Source of the DNA: Candidatus Bathyarchaeota archaeon
GTDB lineage: Archaea > Thermoproteota > Bathyarchaeia > 40CM-2-53-6 > FEN-987
Assembly: GCA_023247835.1 (NCBI GenBank)
Contig: JAHFFU010000094.1
Coordinates: 1-5,299 of the forward strand
Direction: 5' to 3'
Length of the DNA stretch: 5,299 nt
Position numbers and translations under genes: made by a program. Below are positions 1 through 5,283 of this stretch, in pieces. The notes under the pieces were generated by a model. The model did not search any database, was not told where the DNA came from, and saw nothing but the letters and a program-made list of their open reading frames with translations. Each line of letters opens with the position of its first letter. Position 1 is the first letter of the stretch.

Positions 1-58
1 CAACTGATCGCGAACGGCCCAATTGCGCTTGAACCAACACGAATGCTTTGACAACCAT
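1..58 (-). CDS. Lrp/AsnC-type ligand-binding domain protein (N-terminus only, runs off the window)
   Basis: An ATG at 58-56 on the minus strand opens a frame that stays open to the window edge and reads MVVKAFVLVQAQLGRSRSV. This matches the start of stand-alone Lrp/AsnC ligand-binding (RAM/ACT-like) domains: a hydrophobic first beta strand (KAFVLVQAQ), then the G-[KR]-S-x-x-V turn into the first helix. Archaea, especially Thermoproteota, carry many such proteins of roughly 75-80 residues without a DNA-binding domain. They form dimers or higher oligomers and may sense amino acids or partner with full-length Lrp regulators. Only 19 codons are visible, so the helix-turn-helix-free architecture is inferred from the immediate appearance of the ligand-domain strand after Met1. 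The gene is transcribed divergently from the surface protein gene at 169. A TATA-like element about 40 bp upstream of its start would give a short leader. A plus-strand reading of the same bases ends in TGA at 49-51 and looks less like a real protein. Confidence 0.68.
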   Translation of the reverse strand, partial: MVVKAFVLVQAQLGRSRSV

Positions 59-168
59 GGAAAACGCCGGAACAAGCAGGGCCTGCGGCCTCCTTAAAAG
101 GAATAAGGCACGATTCTACGCGTAGCACAAATCGGGAAGGGCCTTGTGACCCTCAGTAAACCCCAAAT
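59..168. promoter_or_regulatory. Divergent intergenic promoter region with TATA-like box and palindromes
   Basis: This 110-bp gap separates two divergent genes. CCTTAAAAGG at 92-101 is the best archaeal TATA-like element and works on either strand. On the plus strand it predicts a transcript start near 120, and on the minus strand near 71. Two inverted repeats lie beside it: GCAGG-G-CCTGC at 76-86, overlapping GGCC-tgc-GGCC at 80-90, and the perfect 10-bp palindrome CTACGCGTAG at 116-125, close to the predicted plus-strand start. They could be operator sites, but this is inference from position and symmetry alone. A second A/T element, AAATAT at 165-170, could instead serve a leaderless-like start at the internal ATG 199. 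Confidence 0.4.
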
Positions 169-1350
169 ATGCATGACCCGCTTTCCTACTCGATTAGAAT
201 GCGAGCGGGTTACTTACCTAAGTTCGCCGTCGTAGTTCTTGTGTTGGCTGCTGCGCTGGTAATTTTGTCAGGGCAGTTCGGTCAGGTAGCGGCCACTCCT
301 TCGTCCCCGCAAGGCTGCTCTTATTACGGTTACTCCAGCAGCTATTATTACTACTACGGGTACCCCTATTACTACTATTACGGGTACCCCTACTATCATT
401 GCTATTACAGCTACAGTTATTCGGGATACTACTACCCATACTATTCATACTATTACGGTTACCCATACGATTACTACTATTCCACGCCGTCCAAATATCA
501 GTTGACCGTCGCGACGGACCCGTCTAATCTGGGAACTGTTACTGGTGGCGGAACTTTCACGCAGGGAAGTTCTGCGTCATTTTCGATAACGCAAAGCGTC
601 GTCCAATCCTCCTCGAACACGAGGTACGTATTTTCCCATTGGAGCGGAGACTATTCTGGTGTTGGAAGCAGCGGTACAGTGACCATGAATGGGGCGAGGA
701 AGATCACCGCGGTGTACCAGTTGCAGTATTATCTCAGCGTGGGCGTGCAACCCCAAAGCGTGCCGGTACCTCAAGGCGTGGGATGGTACAACGCAGGCGA
801 CACGGCAACGATAACTAACACGGGCCAAACTCTGGGCGGAGATAGCGGAAGTAGGCTCGTCTTCCAGGGATGGAGCGTCGACGGGCAGAATACGCAATCT
901 GGGGTTTCACTGTCACTCAAAATGGACGCCCCGCATAGCGCGACAGGCGTATACAAGCAGCAGTACTACCTGAAAGTGCTGACGGACCAGGGCGTCGCAT
1001 ATGGGGAAGGATGGTACGACGCGGGCAGCACAGCCCAGTTCTTTGTTTCGACGCCAGTCAGCGCATCATATGGCGTTAGTATCGTCTTTAACGGTTGGCA
1101 GGGCGACATTCAATCCAACAGCCAATCCGCCAGCGTGACCATGGATAAGCCTAAGACCGCGATCGCTTCGTGGCGCACTGATTCCACAGTCCTATACGTG
1201 ACTATTGCTTTAGGCGTCATCGCAGCTCTATTGGCAGCGGGCATCATCGCATTTGTAGCCAGAGGGCGAGGCCGCAACAGTTCGAATCCTGAAAGCGCTA
1301 GGCCCACACACCCTTCCGAGACACCCCCCAAGAAAAAATCCAGTGACTAG
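169..1350 (+). CDS. Secreted, membrane-anchored surface protein with Tyr-rich segment and three InlB-like repeats
   Basis: This 393-residue protein has the layout of an archaeal type I surface protein. Residues 18-34 form a hydrophobic signal core after K18, with a likely signal peptidase site V-A-A|T at 40-43. Residues 51-104 are 34/54 tyrosine, flanked or interrupted by C50 and C78. Three related beta-type repeats follow (about 109-184, 186-264, 265-336). Each has an F-x-x-W turn (FSHWSGD, FQGWSVDG, FNGWQGD) and a V-x-M or L-x-M strand near its end, as in divergent InlB B-repeat domains. Residues 341-364 are a membrane helix, followed by a basic, Pro/Ser-rich cytoplasmic tail (RGRGR...PPKKKSSD). 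It probably acts outside the cell in adhesion or envelope structure; no enzymatic motif is visible. An in-frame TAA at 157-159 bounds the start on the left. ATG 199 (Met11) is an alternative that gives a shorter, more typical signal n-region. No Shine-Dalgarno site precedes either start. Confidence 0.9.
   Translation: MHDPLSYSIRMRAGYLPKFAVVVLVLAAALVILSGQFGQVAATPSSPQGCSYYGYSSSYYYYYGYPYYYYYGYPYYHCYYSYSYSGYYYPYYSYYYGYPYDYYYSTPSKYQLTVATDPSNLGTVTGGGTFTQGSSASFSITQSVVQSSSNTRYVFSHWSGDYSGVGSSGTVTMNGARKITAVYQLQYYLSVGVQPQSVPVPQGVGWYNAGDTATITNTGQTLGGDSGSRLVFQGWSVDGQNTQSGVSLSLKMDAPHSATGVYKQQYYLKVLTDQGVAYGEGWYDAGSTAQFFVSTPVSASYGVSIVFNGWQGDIQSNSQSASVTMDKPKTAIASWRTDSTVLYVTIALGVIAALLAAGIIAFVARGRGRNSSNPESARPTHPSETPPKKKSSD
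319..480 (+). repeat. Tyrosine-rich low-complexity tract (residues 51-104 of the surface protein)
   Basis: Thirty-four of 54 codons are TAT or TAC, the rest mostly Gly, Ser and Pro. The motif YGYP recurs at residues 63-66, 71-74 and 96-99. A 24-bp tandem unit encoding YYYYYGYP occurs twice in a row at 343-366 and 367-390, differing only by two synonymous TAT/TAC changes. A looser copy lies at residues 92-99. The mixture of both Tyr codons and the synonymous-only differences suggest the protein sequence is under selection. The minus-strand reading frame over this tract is a compositional shadow. Confidence 0.9.
493..1176 (+). repeat. Three divergent InlB B-like repeat domains in the surface protein
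   Basis: Three units of about 72-79 residues begin with a Y-[QY]-L-x-V strand (YQLTV, YYLSV, YYLKV). They continue through a G-x-[GF] or GWY-[ND]-AG turn and an F-x-x-W core, and end in a [VL]-x-M strand with a closing aromatic (AVYQ, GVYK, ASWR). Units 2 and 3 are closer to each other, sharing GWYNAGDTA and GWYDAGSTA, than to unit 1, which has GGGTFTQGSSA at that place. Known proteins with this fold are extracellular, often forming stalks in adhesins. Assignment to the divergent InlB B-repeat family is by motif recognition only. Confidence 0.75.
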
Positions 1351-1438
1351 CAGAATCGAGTAGGACACTCCGCGTCCACTCTCAGCTGCAAGCACTAATA
1401 CCTCCCACAGTTAGGACGAACGCTGTGATGCCTTAGGG
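1351..1438 (+). promoter_or_regulatory. Short intergenic gap with weak TATA-like element before the PLP enzyme gene
   Basis: This 88-bp gap holds no gene. CACTAATACC at 1393-1402 is the only A/T-rich stretch at a usable distance, predicting a transcript start near 1424 and a leader of about 15 bases before the TTG at 1439. No oligo-T terminator is evident after the surface protein stop, so read-through from that gene is also possible. Weak call. Confidence 0.25.
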
Positions 1439-2593
1439 TTGAATCTCGAAGAGGTTAGGCAACAGATTCCTCTGCTCGCCAACAATGTGTACCTTGACAA
1501 TGCGGGGGCAGGAGCCCCACCCGTGAGCGTACACCAGGCGATGCACTCGTTCTTAGATGAATGGCGAGACTATGGCGAGAAATGGGAAGCTTGGCTCCTG
1601 GAGATCGTCAAAGCCCGAGAGCTTTTCGCGCGCCTCATAGGTGCAACAGTAGACGAGGTTGCCTGCGTTCCGAGCGTTTCATCCGGATTAGCAGCGATAG
1701 GGAGCTCACTTAGCCTTCGACCGGGCCAGAACATTGTTGTCAGCGAACTGAACTTCCCCACTAACGTGTACATTTGGCATGCCTTGAGGCGGAAGGGGTT
1801 GATATCTGAAGTGAGAGTGCTGAAGGCAAAGAACGGTGAGGTCCCCATCTCGAATTTTGAGAAGGCAATCGATGATCAGACCGCTGCAGTTTCAGTCGAC
1901 TACGTTTCATGGATAAACGGTTGCAGAGAGGATGTGCGAGCTATAACTCAGTTAGCCCACTCCCACGGTGCCCTGATGCTTGTCGACGCGTTTCATGCGC
2001 TCGGCGTCATCCCTGTAGATGTGCGAAAACTTGGCGTTGACGTGCTAACGTGCGGGACATACAAGTGGCTGATGGGCCCTCACGGGACTGCCTTTCTATA
2101 CGTAAAACCCGAGGCGTTAGGACAACTTGAGCCTGGAATAGTCGGCTGGCACGGCATCTCCGATTCCGTCGTCAACAGGGTCCTCACGAAGCAGGAACCT
2201 TTTGGACGCCCCTTTGACCTCAGCAACGTCATACCGGCCAAAGACGCCACTCGATTCGAATGGGGCACATGGTCGGTCATAACGGTCGTTGGGGCAAAGG
2301 CCGCCTTAGAATTCACCCTCAAATATAATCCACAAGAACGTGAGCCTATGATCAAACGGCTGAACGAACGTCTGGTGGACGGACTGAGGAAGAAAGGAAA
2401 ACACGTCACTTCCCCACTCCAGATGGAGAGGAGAAGCGGAATTGTTACTTTTGAGGTTGATGATGCAGCGCGAGTTTCGAGACAGCTTCAACACGATCAC
2501 ATCGTTGTCGCCCCACGGGTGAACACGTTGAGGGTTTCACCGCACTTTTACAACTCGGACCGTGAAATCGATACCCTGCTTGAGAAGCTTTGA
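1439..2593 (+). CDS. Class V aminotransferase-fold PLP-dependent enzyme (Cys-less, not a classical cysteine desulfurase)
   Basis: This 384-residue protein has the full fold type I class V layout. NVYLDNAGAGAPP at 16-28 is the N-terminal substrate-loop motif. VPSVSSGL at 77-84 is the phosphate-binding loop. ELNFPTNVYIW at 103-113 carries the residue that stacks on the cofactor (Phe106, where SufS/IscS-type enzymes have His). VDAFHALG at 182-189 carries Asp183 for the pyridine nitrogen. TYKWLMGPHGTAFLY at 207-221 has Lys209 as the Schiff-base lysine. LRVSPHFYNS at 364-373 has Arg365 as the likely substrate-carboxylate anchor. The catalytic cysteine loop of cysteine desulfurases is absent: the region before Arg365 reads APRVNT. 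This resembles isopenicillin-N-epimerase-like, hercynylcysteine-lyase-like and kynureninase-like branches, but the substrate cannot be read from sequence. The start is TTG: an in-frame stop at 1412-1414 leaves no ATG or GTG, and the N-terminus fits the family. It converges with the zinc-finger gene, 14 bp away. Confidence 0.9.
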   Translation: MNLEEVRQQIPLLANNVYLDNAGAGAPPVSVHQAMHSFLDEWRDYGEKWEAWLLEIVKARELFARLIGATVDEVACVPSVSSGLAAIGSSLSLRPGQNIVVSELNFPTNVYIWHALRRKGLISEVRVLKAKNGEVPISNFEKAIDDQTAAVSVDYVSWINGCREDVRAITQLAHSHGALMLVDAFHALGVIPVDVRKLGVDVLTCGTYKWLMGPHGTAFLYVKPEALGQLEPGIVGWHGISDSVVNRVLTKQEPFGRPFDLSNVIPAKDATRFEWGTWSVITVVGAKAALEFTLKYNPQEREPMIKRLNERLVDGLRKKGKHVTSPLQMERRSGIVTFEVDDAARVSRQLQHDHIVVAPRVNTLRVSPHFYNSDREIDTLLEKL

Positions 2594-2607
2594 AAGAGAG
2601 ATACGGC

Positions 2608-2835
2608 TTAAGAAGCTCTGATTCTCGTCAAGAATTTCTCAGGTACTCCCGGCCGATGCCTCTCGCAGTAATATTCAATTTTTCCAAACATCTCAACCCG
2701 CCAGTCAGCTTCCTTGCCACATAGCGGTAAGTTGCAAACAGGTTTAGTTTCCGAATTCTGCGTAACCGCATTGCTCAAAGTTCGCTCAGGAGGGGGAACG
2801 CGAGGCTTTTCTAAGCTCTTTCGGTTTAACGCCAA
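2608..2835 (-). CDS. Small zinc-finger protein (C-x4-C ... C-x2-H)
   Basis: This is a 75-residue frame on the minus strand. Residues 34-60 contain C34-x4-C39, then 17 residues, then C57-x2-H60 in the context YYCERHRPG. This is a compact Cys3His zinc site like that of small archaeal zinc-ribbon proteins with a C-E-x-H-x-P-G ending. The central strand (WRVEMFGKIEYY) is amphipathic, as expected of a small beta hairpin. No function can be assigned. The first possible start is TTG at 2835, after an in-frame TAA at 2847-2845. The first 20 residues are basic and proline-rich and look poorly conserved, so a second TTG at 2778 (56 residues) is a credible alternative. No Shine-Dalgarno site is seen. 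It is the only gene in the stretch between the PLP gene and the ABC operon. The intact four-ligand zinc motif is the main argument that it is not a chance frame. Confidence 0.7.
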   Translation of the reverse strand: MALNRKSLEKPRVPPPERTLSNAVTQNSETKPVCNLPLCGKEADWRVEMFGKIEYYCERHRPGVPEKFLTRIRAS

Positions 2836-2879
2836 AGGAACAAGTTAGAAGGGAAGGTCGCAAGGGATCGGTGGCATGA
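2822..2879 (+). promoter_or_regulatory. Probable promoter and ribosome-binding region of the ABC operon
   Basis: GTTTAACG around 2824-2831 is the best TATA-like element ahead of the operon, predicting a transcript start near 2851. It lies inside the 5' part of the opposite-strand zinc-finger frame, and read backwards (GTTAAAC) it could serve that gene's shorter start at 2778. Purine-rich AAGGG at 2862-2866 and GGTGG at 2870-2874 are candidate ribosome-binding sequences for a start at ATG 2876 or CTG 2880. They are poorly placed for the ATG at 2907. Confidence 0.35.
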
Positions 2880-2906
2880 CTGAAAGCGCTTCAAGTTGAC
2901 GGTGTA

Positions 2907-3644
2907 ATGAAGGGTTTCGGCGGGTTGATGGCGGTCAAGGGTGTCAGTTTCGGGGTCGATAGCGGCCAGGTCCTTGGATTGTTGGGCCCAAACGGTTCGG
3001 GTAAGTCCACGCTGATGAAGATCATTGTCGGAATTCTAAAGCCTGACGCAGGCAGCATCCTGGTTCAAGGGATTGACGTTGCCAAGGATCCGATTGCCGT
3101 AAAGAGAATGGTGGGCTTCGTGCCCGAAAGCCCTCGGCTATACGAGTTTCTGACTGGGATAGAGTACCTCGACTTCGTCGCCGACGTTCACGGGCTTGAG
3201 GCCGGTGTGAAACAGGGGCGGATCACGGAATTCCTGAGGGCCCTAGACTTAGAGGGGAGGGAAAACGAGCTGATTCATGGCTATTCGCAGGGCATGAAGC
3301 AGAAATTGGCAATCATAGCGGGCCTGTTACATCGCCCTCAAATTCTTGTGCTCGATGAGCCGCTTAACGCTTTGGACCCGCGGAGTGCGCGCATTGTCAA
3401 AGAGTTAATCCATAAGCTAAGAGACGATGGAATACCCACTATCTTCAGTACGCATGTTCTCGAAATAGCCGATGCAATCTGTGACCGAATAGTAATCATG
3501 TATGACGGGAAAGTTCTGGAAGAGGGGACCTCCGAGGAACTGAGGTCCAAGGGAGGAACCCCTGGCTCAACGCTTGAAGAAGTCTTCCTGAAACTAACAG
3601 GAACATCAGATACCAGGGAGATCGTGGAGGCGCTTACTCGATGA
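2907..3644 (+). CDS. ABC transporter ATP-binding protein (ABC-2/NatA-like exporter ATPase)
   Basis: This is a complete nucleotide-binding domain of 245 residues counted from ATG 2907. It has A-loop Phe4, Walker A GPNGSGKST (27-35), a Q-loop region VGFVPESPRLYE (69-80) with Glu74 in place of Gln, signature YSQGM (126-130), Walker B ILVLDEP (146-152), D-loop ALD (155-157) and H-loop His183 (STHVLEIAD). The C-terminal TLEEVFLKLTG is typical of ABC-2 exporter ATPases. It would hydrolyse ATP on the cytoplasmic face to drive the permease encoded next, which its stop codon overlaps by 4 bp. The true start is probably upstream: the frame is open back to TGA 2877-2879 and encodes KALQVDGV before Met1, the expected first beta strand. 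CTG 2880 would start it as MKALQVDGV. An ATG at 2876 with upstream purines is one base out of frame. The coordinates given are the first ATG-started frame. Confidence 0.95.
   Translation: MKGFGGLMAVKGVSFGVDSGQVLGLLGPNGSGKSTLMKIIVGILKPDAGSILVQGIDVAKDPIAVKRMVGFVPESPRLYEFLTGIEYLDFVADVHGLEAGVKQGRITEFLRALDLEGRENELIHGYSQGMKQKLAIIAGLLHRPQILVLDEPLNALDPRSARIVKELIHKLRDDGIPTIFSTHVLEIADAICDRIVIMYDGKVLEEGTSEELRSKGGTPGSTLEEVFLKLTGTSDTREIVEALTR
3626..3630 (+). promoter_or_regulatory. Shine-Dalgarno site for the permease gene
   Basis: GGAGG lies 10 bases before the permease ATG at 3641, inside the end of the ATPase gene. It is the clearest ribosome-binding site in the window. It fits the archaeal habit of using such sites for internal operon genes while first genes lack them. 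With the ATGA overlap it supports coupled translation of ATPase and permease. Confidence 0.6.
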
Positions 3645-5269
3645 AAGTAAGGACGGTGTACAACCTGGCCGTTGTCTTGACACGGTCTCAAATCCGAGGG
3701 ACTCAGCGGAGCGGAACTTTGGCACGCATCTTCGGGGAACCACGAACAATCCTAATCGTGGATTTTGCGCTGCTAGCCGGCCTTGGCCTCACAGGCTTTG
3801 TTATGCTATCGTTGGGTCCCGCATTCCTTCGAGAAGCGGTCATTAACATTGAAGCCGGAGCCTTGGCAGGAGTACCCGTCGCCGTTGTCTCCGCCGTTAT
3901 TCTTTTCGGAGTGTTGTATGAGATTAGCCAACCAATTCAGTCATTAAGTACTGATATGGTGAACTGGCTTCCAATCTCGCCAACAGAGTACGTTGCGGGC
4001 TCCACATTATCCGAATCTTACATTTACTCATTCATGCTGAGCCTGCTTCTGGGCCTGTTGCTCGGACCGGCATTACTACTCGGGATGAGTCACGTGTGGC
4101 TTGCGTCCGCTCTCATGGCTACGTTCGCGTTAGCTATTGGAGCTTGCGTCGTTGAAGTTCTGGATGCAGCAACCAATCGCATCTCTTCGAGTTTCTACAA
4201 GAAGAGCGGGCGTTCGGGCATTTTCTTTCGACTGGCATTGACTGTAGTTGTACTCGTGTTCGTCCAGCTGCTATTCAGCGGACAAGTAATCGGTTACCTT
4301 CTCCAGAGTGTGATTCAAACTGTGAGAATTGCCTGGTTTGTGCCGGTCGTGTGGCCTTCAGTTGCAGTCCTAGGTGCCTCCCAAGGAAACGCGATCACAT
4401 TTCTTGAATTTGCATGCCTTTCTGCCCTCTTTACGCTGGCTCTGTTTGGGCTTGCGGTAAACTTCCGTACAAGGTTCTGGGTGCCGGTTCCTGTCTCGAT
4501 AAAACTCTCTGCCCAGACCTATCATGCCTCTGGTTTAGGCTTTCGATTACCTTGGATTGGAGTCGGTGAATCTGCAATTCTCCGGAAGGATCTGCGCTCG
4601 CTAACGAGGCGGAGGGAGATGGCTAGGTTCTTAGCGATTCCATTTGTTCTAGCTATCTCTCTGGGCCTTTCATTCTTTCCCCTTGGGGGCCAGGCAGGAC
4701 CCGAGGCACCAGGATTGTTGGTCGTTATTCCTCTCTACATAATACCCGTCGCCATTTTCGTGGGAATCCTCTCGATGACCAGCATAGGTCAGGAGGGGTA
4801 CGCAGTCTGGAATCTATACGCGGCGCCGATGAAACCAAATCGTCTTCTGAGGGCGAAAATGCTCTACAGCGTGATCTTGGGCCTGTCATTCGGGGTCGGC
4901 ATGCTGATCCTATTCAGCTTCTTCATTGAACCTCTAGCAGCCTACTTCTGGTTCATTCTTGCATTAGGAATAGCCATTGTATTTGAAGAGTCGGCGATTG
5001 GGATTTGCTTCGGTGCTCGGTTTCCCGACTTTCGTGAAATGGTTCGTAGCAGGTATGTGGGAGTCTGGGGGTCCCTCATCGGCATGTTGACGGGGATCAT
5101 TTCGGCAATGCTGACCGCTTCGCCGATCATCATATCGGTTATGCGATACCATTCAATTCTACCCCAACTCGCGATTCTCAGTTTCATATTCGCAAGTGCA
5201 GTCTTCATCGTTGCTTCGAAGATCGCGAACAGTCAAATCAGGATCTTATTTGAGAACATACGGAGCTGA
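3641..5269 (+). CDS. ABC-2-like multi-spanning permease, partner of the upstream ATPase
   Basis: This 542-residue protein is very hydrophobic, with about 12-13 predicted membrane helices (roughly 36-57, 72-95, 123-146, 149-172, 195-220, 224-247, 250-273, 327-346, 357-380, 404-428, 432-455, 474-500, 506-528; read by eye). The short N-terminus is basic (TRSQIRGTQRSG). A charged cytoplasmic stretch at about 312-329 (ILRKDLRSLTRRREMARF) sits at the middle and resembles the KDL...R segment that often starts the second half of large ABC exporter permeases. LPISPTEYVAGSTLSE (110-125) and LYAAPMKPNRLLRAKMLYS (392-410) sit at equivalent places in the two halves, suggesting internal duplication. The length fits full-size archaeal and Firmicute ABC exporter permeases better than about 250-residue half-size ABC-2 subunits. 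Start ATG 3641 overlaps the ATPase stop (ATGA) and follows a GGAGG. The substrate is unknown: no binding protein or substrate gene lies alongside. Confidence 0.88.
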   Translation: MKVRTVYNLAVVLTRSQIRGTQRSGTLARIFGEPRTILIVDFALLAGLGLTGFVMLSLGPAFLREAVINIEAGALAGVPVAVVSAVILFGVLYEISQPIQSLSTDMVNWLPISPTEYVAGSTLSESYIYSFMLSLLLGLLLGPALLLGMSHVWLASALMATFALAIGACVVEVLDAATNRISSSFYKKSGRSGIFFRLALTVVVLVFVQLLFSGQVIGYLLQSVIQTVRIAWFVPVVWPSVAVLGASQGNAITFLEFACLSALFTLALFGLAVNFRTRFWVPVPVSIKLSAQTYHASGLGFRLPWIGVGESAILRKDLRSLTRRREMARFLAIPFVLAISLGLSFFPLGGQAGPEAPGLLVVIPLYIIPVAIFVGILSMTSIGQEGYAVWNLYAAPMKPNRLLRAKMLYSVILGLSFGVGMLILFSFFIEPLAAYFWFILALGIAIVFEESAIGICFGARFPDFREMVRSRYVGVWGSLIGMLTGIISAMLTASPIIISVMRYHSILPQLAILSFIFASAVFIVASKIANSQIRILFENIRS

Positions 5270-5276
5270 ACAGGGC

Positions 5277-5283
5277 TTTTCTT
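5277..5283 (+). terminator. Possible oligo-T terminator after the ABC operon
   Basis: TTTTCTT begins 8 bases after the permease stop codon. Archaeal RNA polymerase commonly terminates at such T-rich stretches without a strong hairpin, and none is seen here. The run is short and the window ends 16 bases later, so this is tentative. Confidence 0.35.

Noticed and set aside
1..51. Plus-strand frame ending at TGA 49-51 as the tail of an upstream gene
   Set aside because: Sixteen codons of unremarkable sequence. The minus-strand reading of the same bases starts at an ATG and matches the Lrp/AsnC ligand-domain N-terminus much better.
294..318. Lipobox-type cysteine (Cys50) for a lipoprotein anchor
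   Set aside because: Cys50 lies about 16 residues beyond the hydrophobic core without an L-x-x-C motif, and the protein already has a C-terminal membrane helix.
218..466. Minus-strand 82-codon frame rich in Asn and Ser
   Set aside because: It is the reverse reading of the tyrosine tract (TAC/TAT repeats) and has no protein-like pattern of its own.
577..956. Two minus-strand frames of 106 and 61 codons inside the surface protein gene
   Set aside because: They lie opposite clear InlB-like repeats, show no recognisable domain and have no supporting context.
1406..1427. CACAG...CTGTG inverted repeat in the leader of the PLP gene as a regulatory hairpin
   Set aside because: A 5-bp stem with a 12-base loop is expected by chance, and no further pairing extends it.
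2080..2500. Minus-strand frames of 109 and 64 codons inside the PLP enzyme gene
   Set aside because: The plus strand encodes conserved active-site motifs over the same bases; the minus frames are compositional shadows.
2621..2635. ATTCT-cgtca-AGAAT hairpin as a terminator between the convergent genes
   Set aside because: A short AT-rich stem inside the 3' coding end of the zinc-finger gene without a following T run; too weak to call.
3338..3691. Minus-strand 117-codon frame across the ATPase-permease junction
   Set aside because: It is opposite Walker B, the H-loop and the operon overlap, and its Ser-rich translation has no domain.
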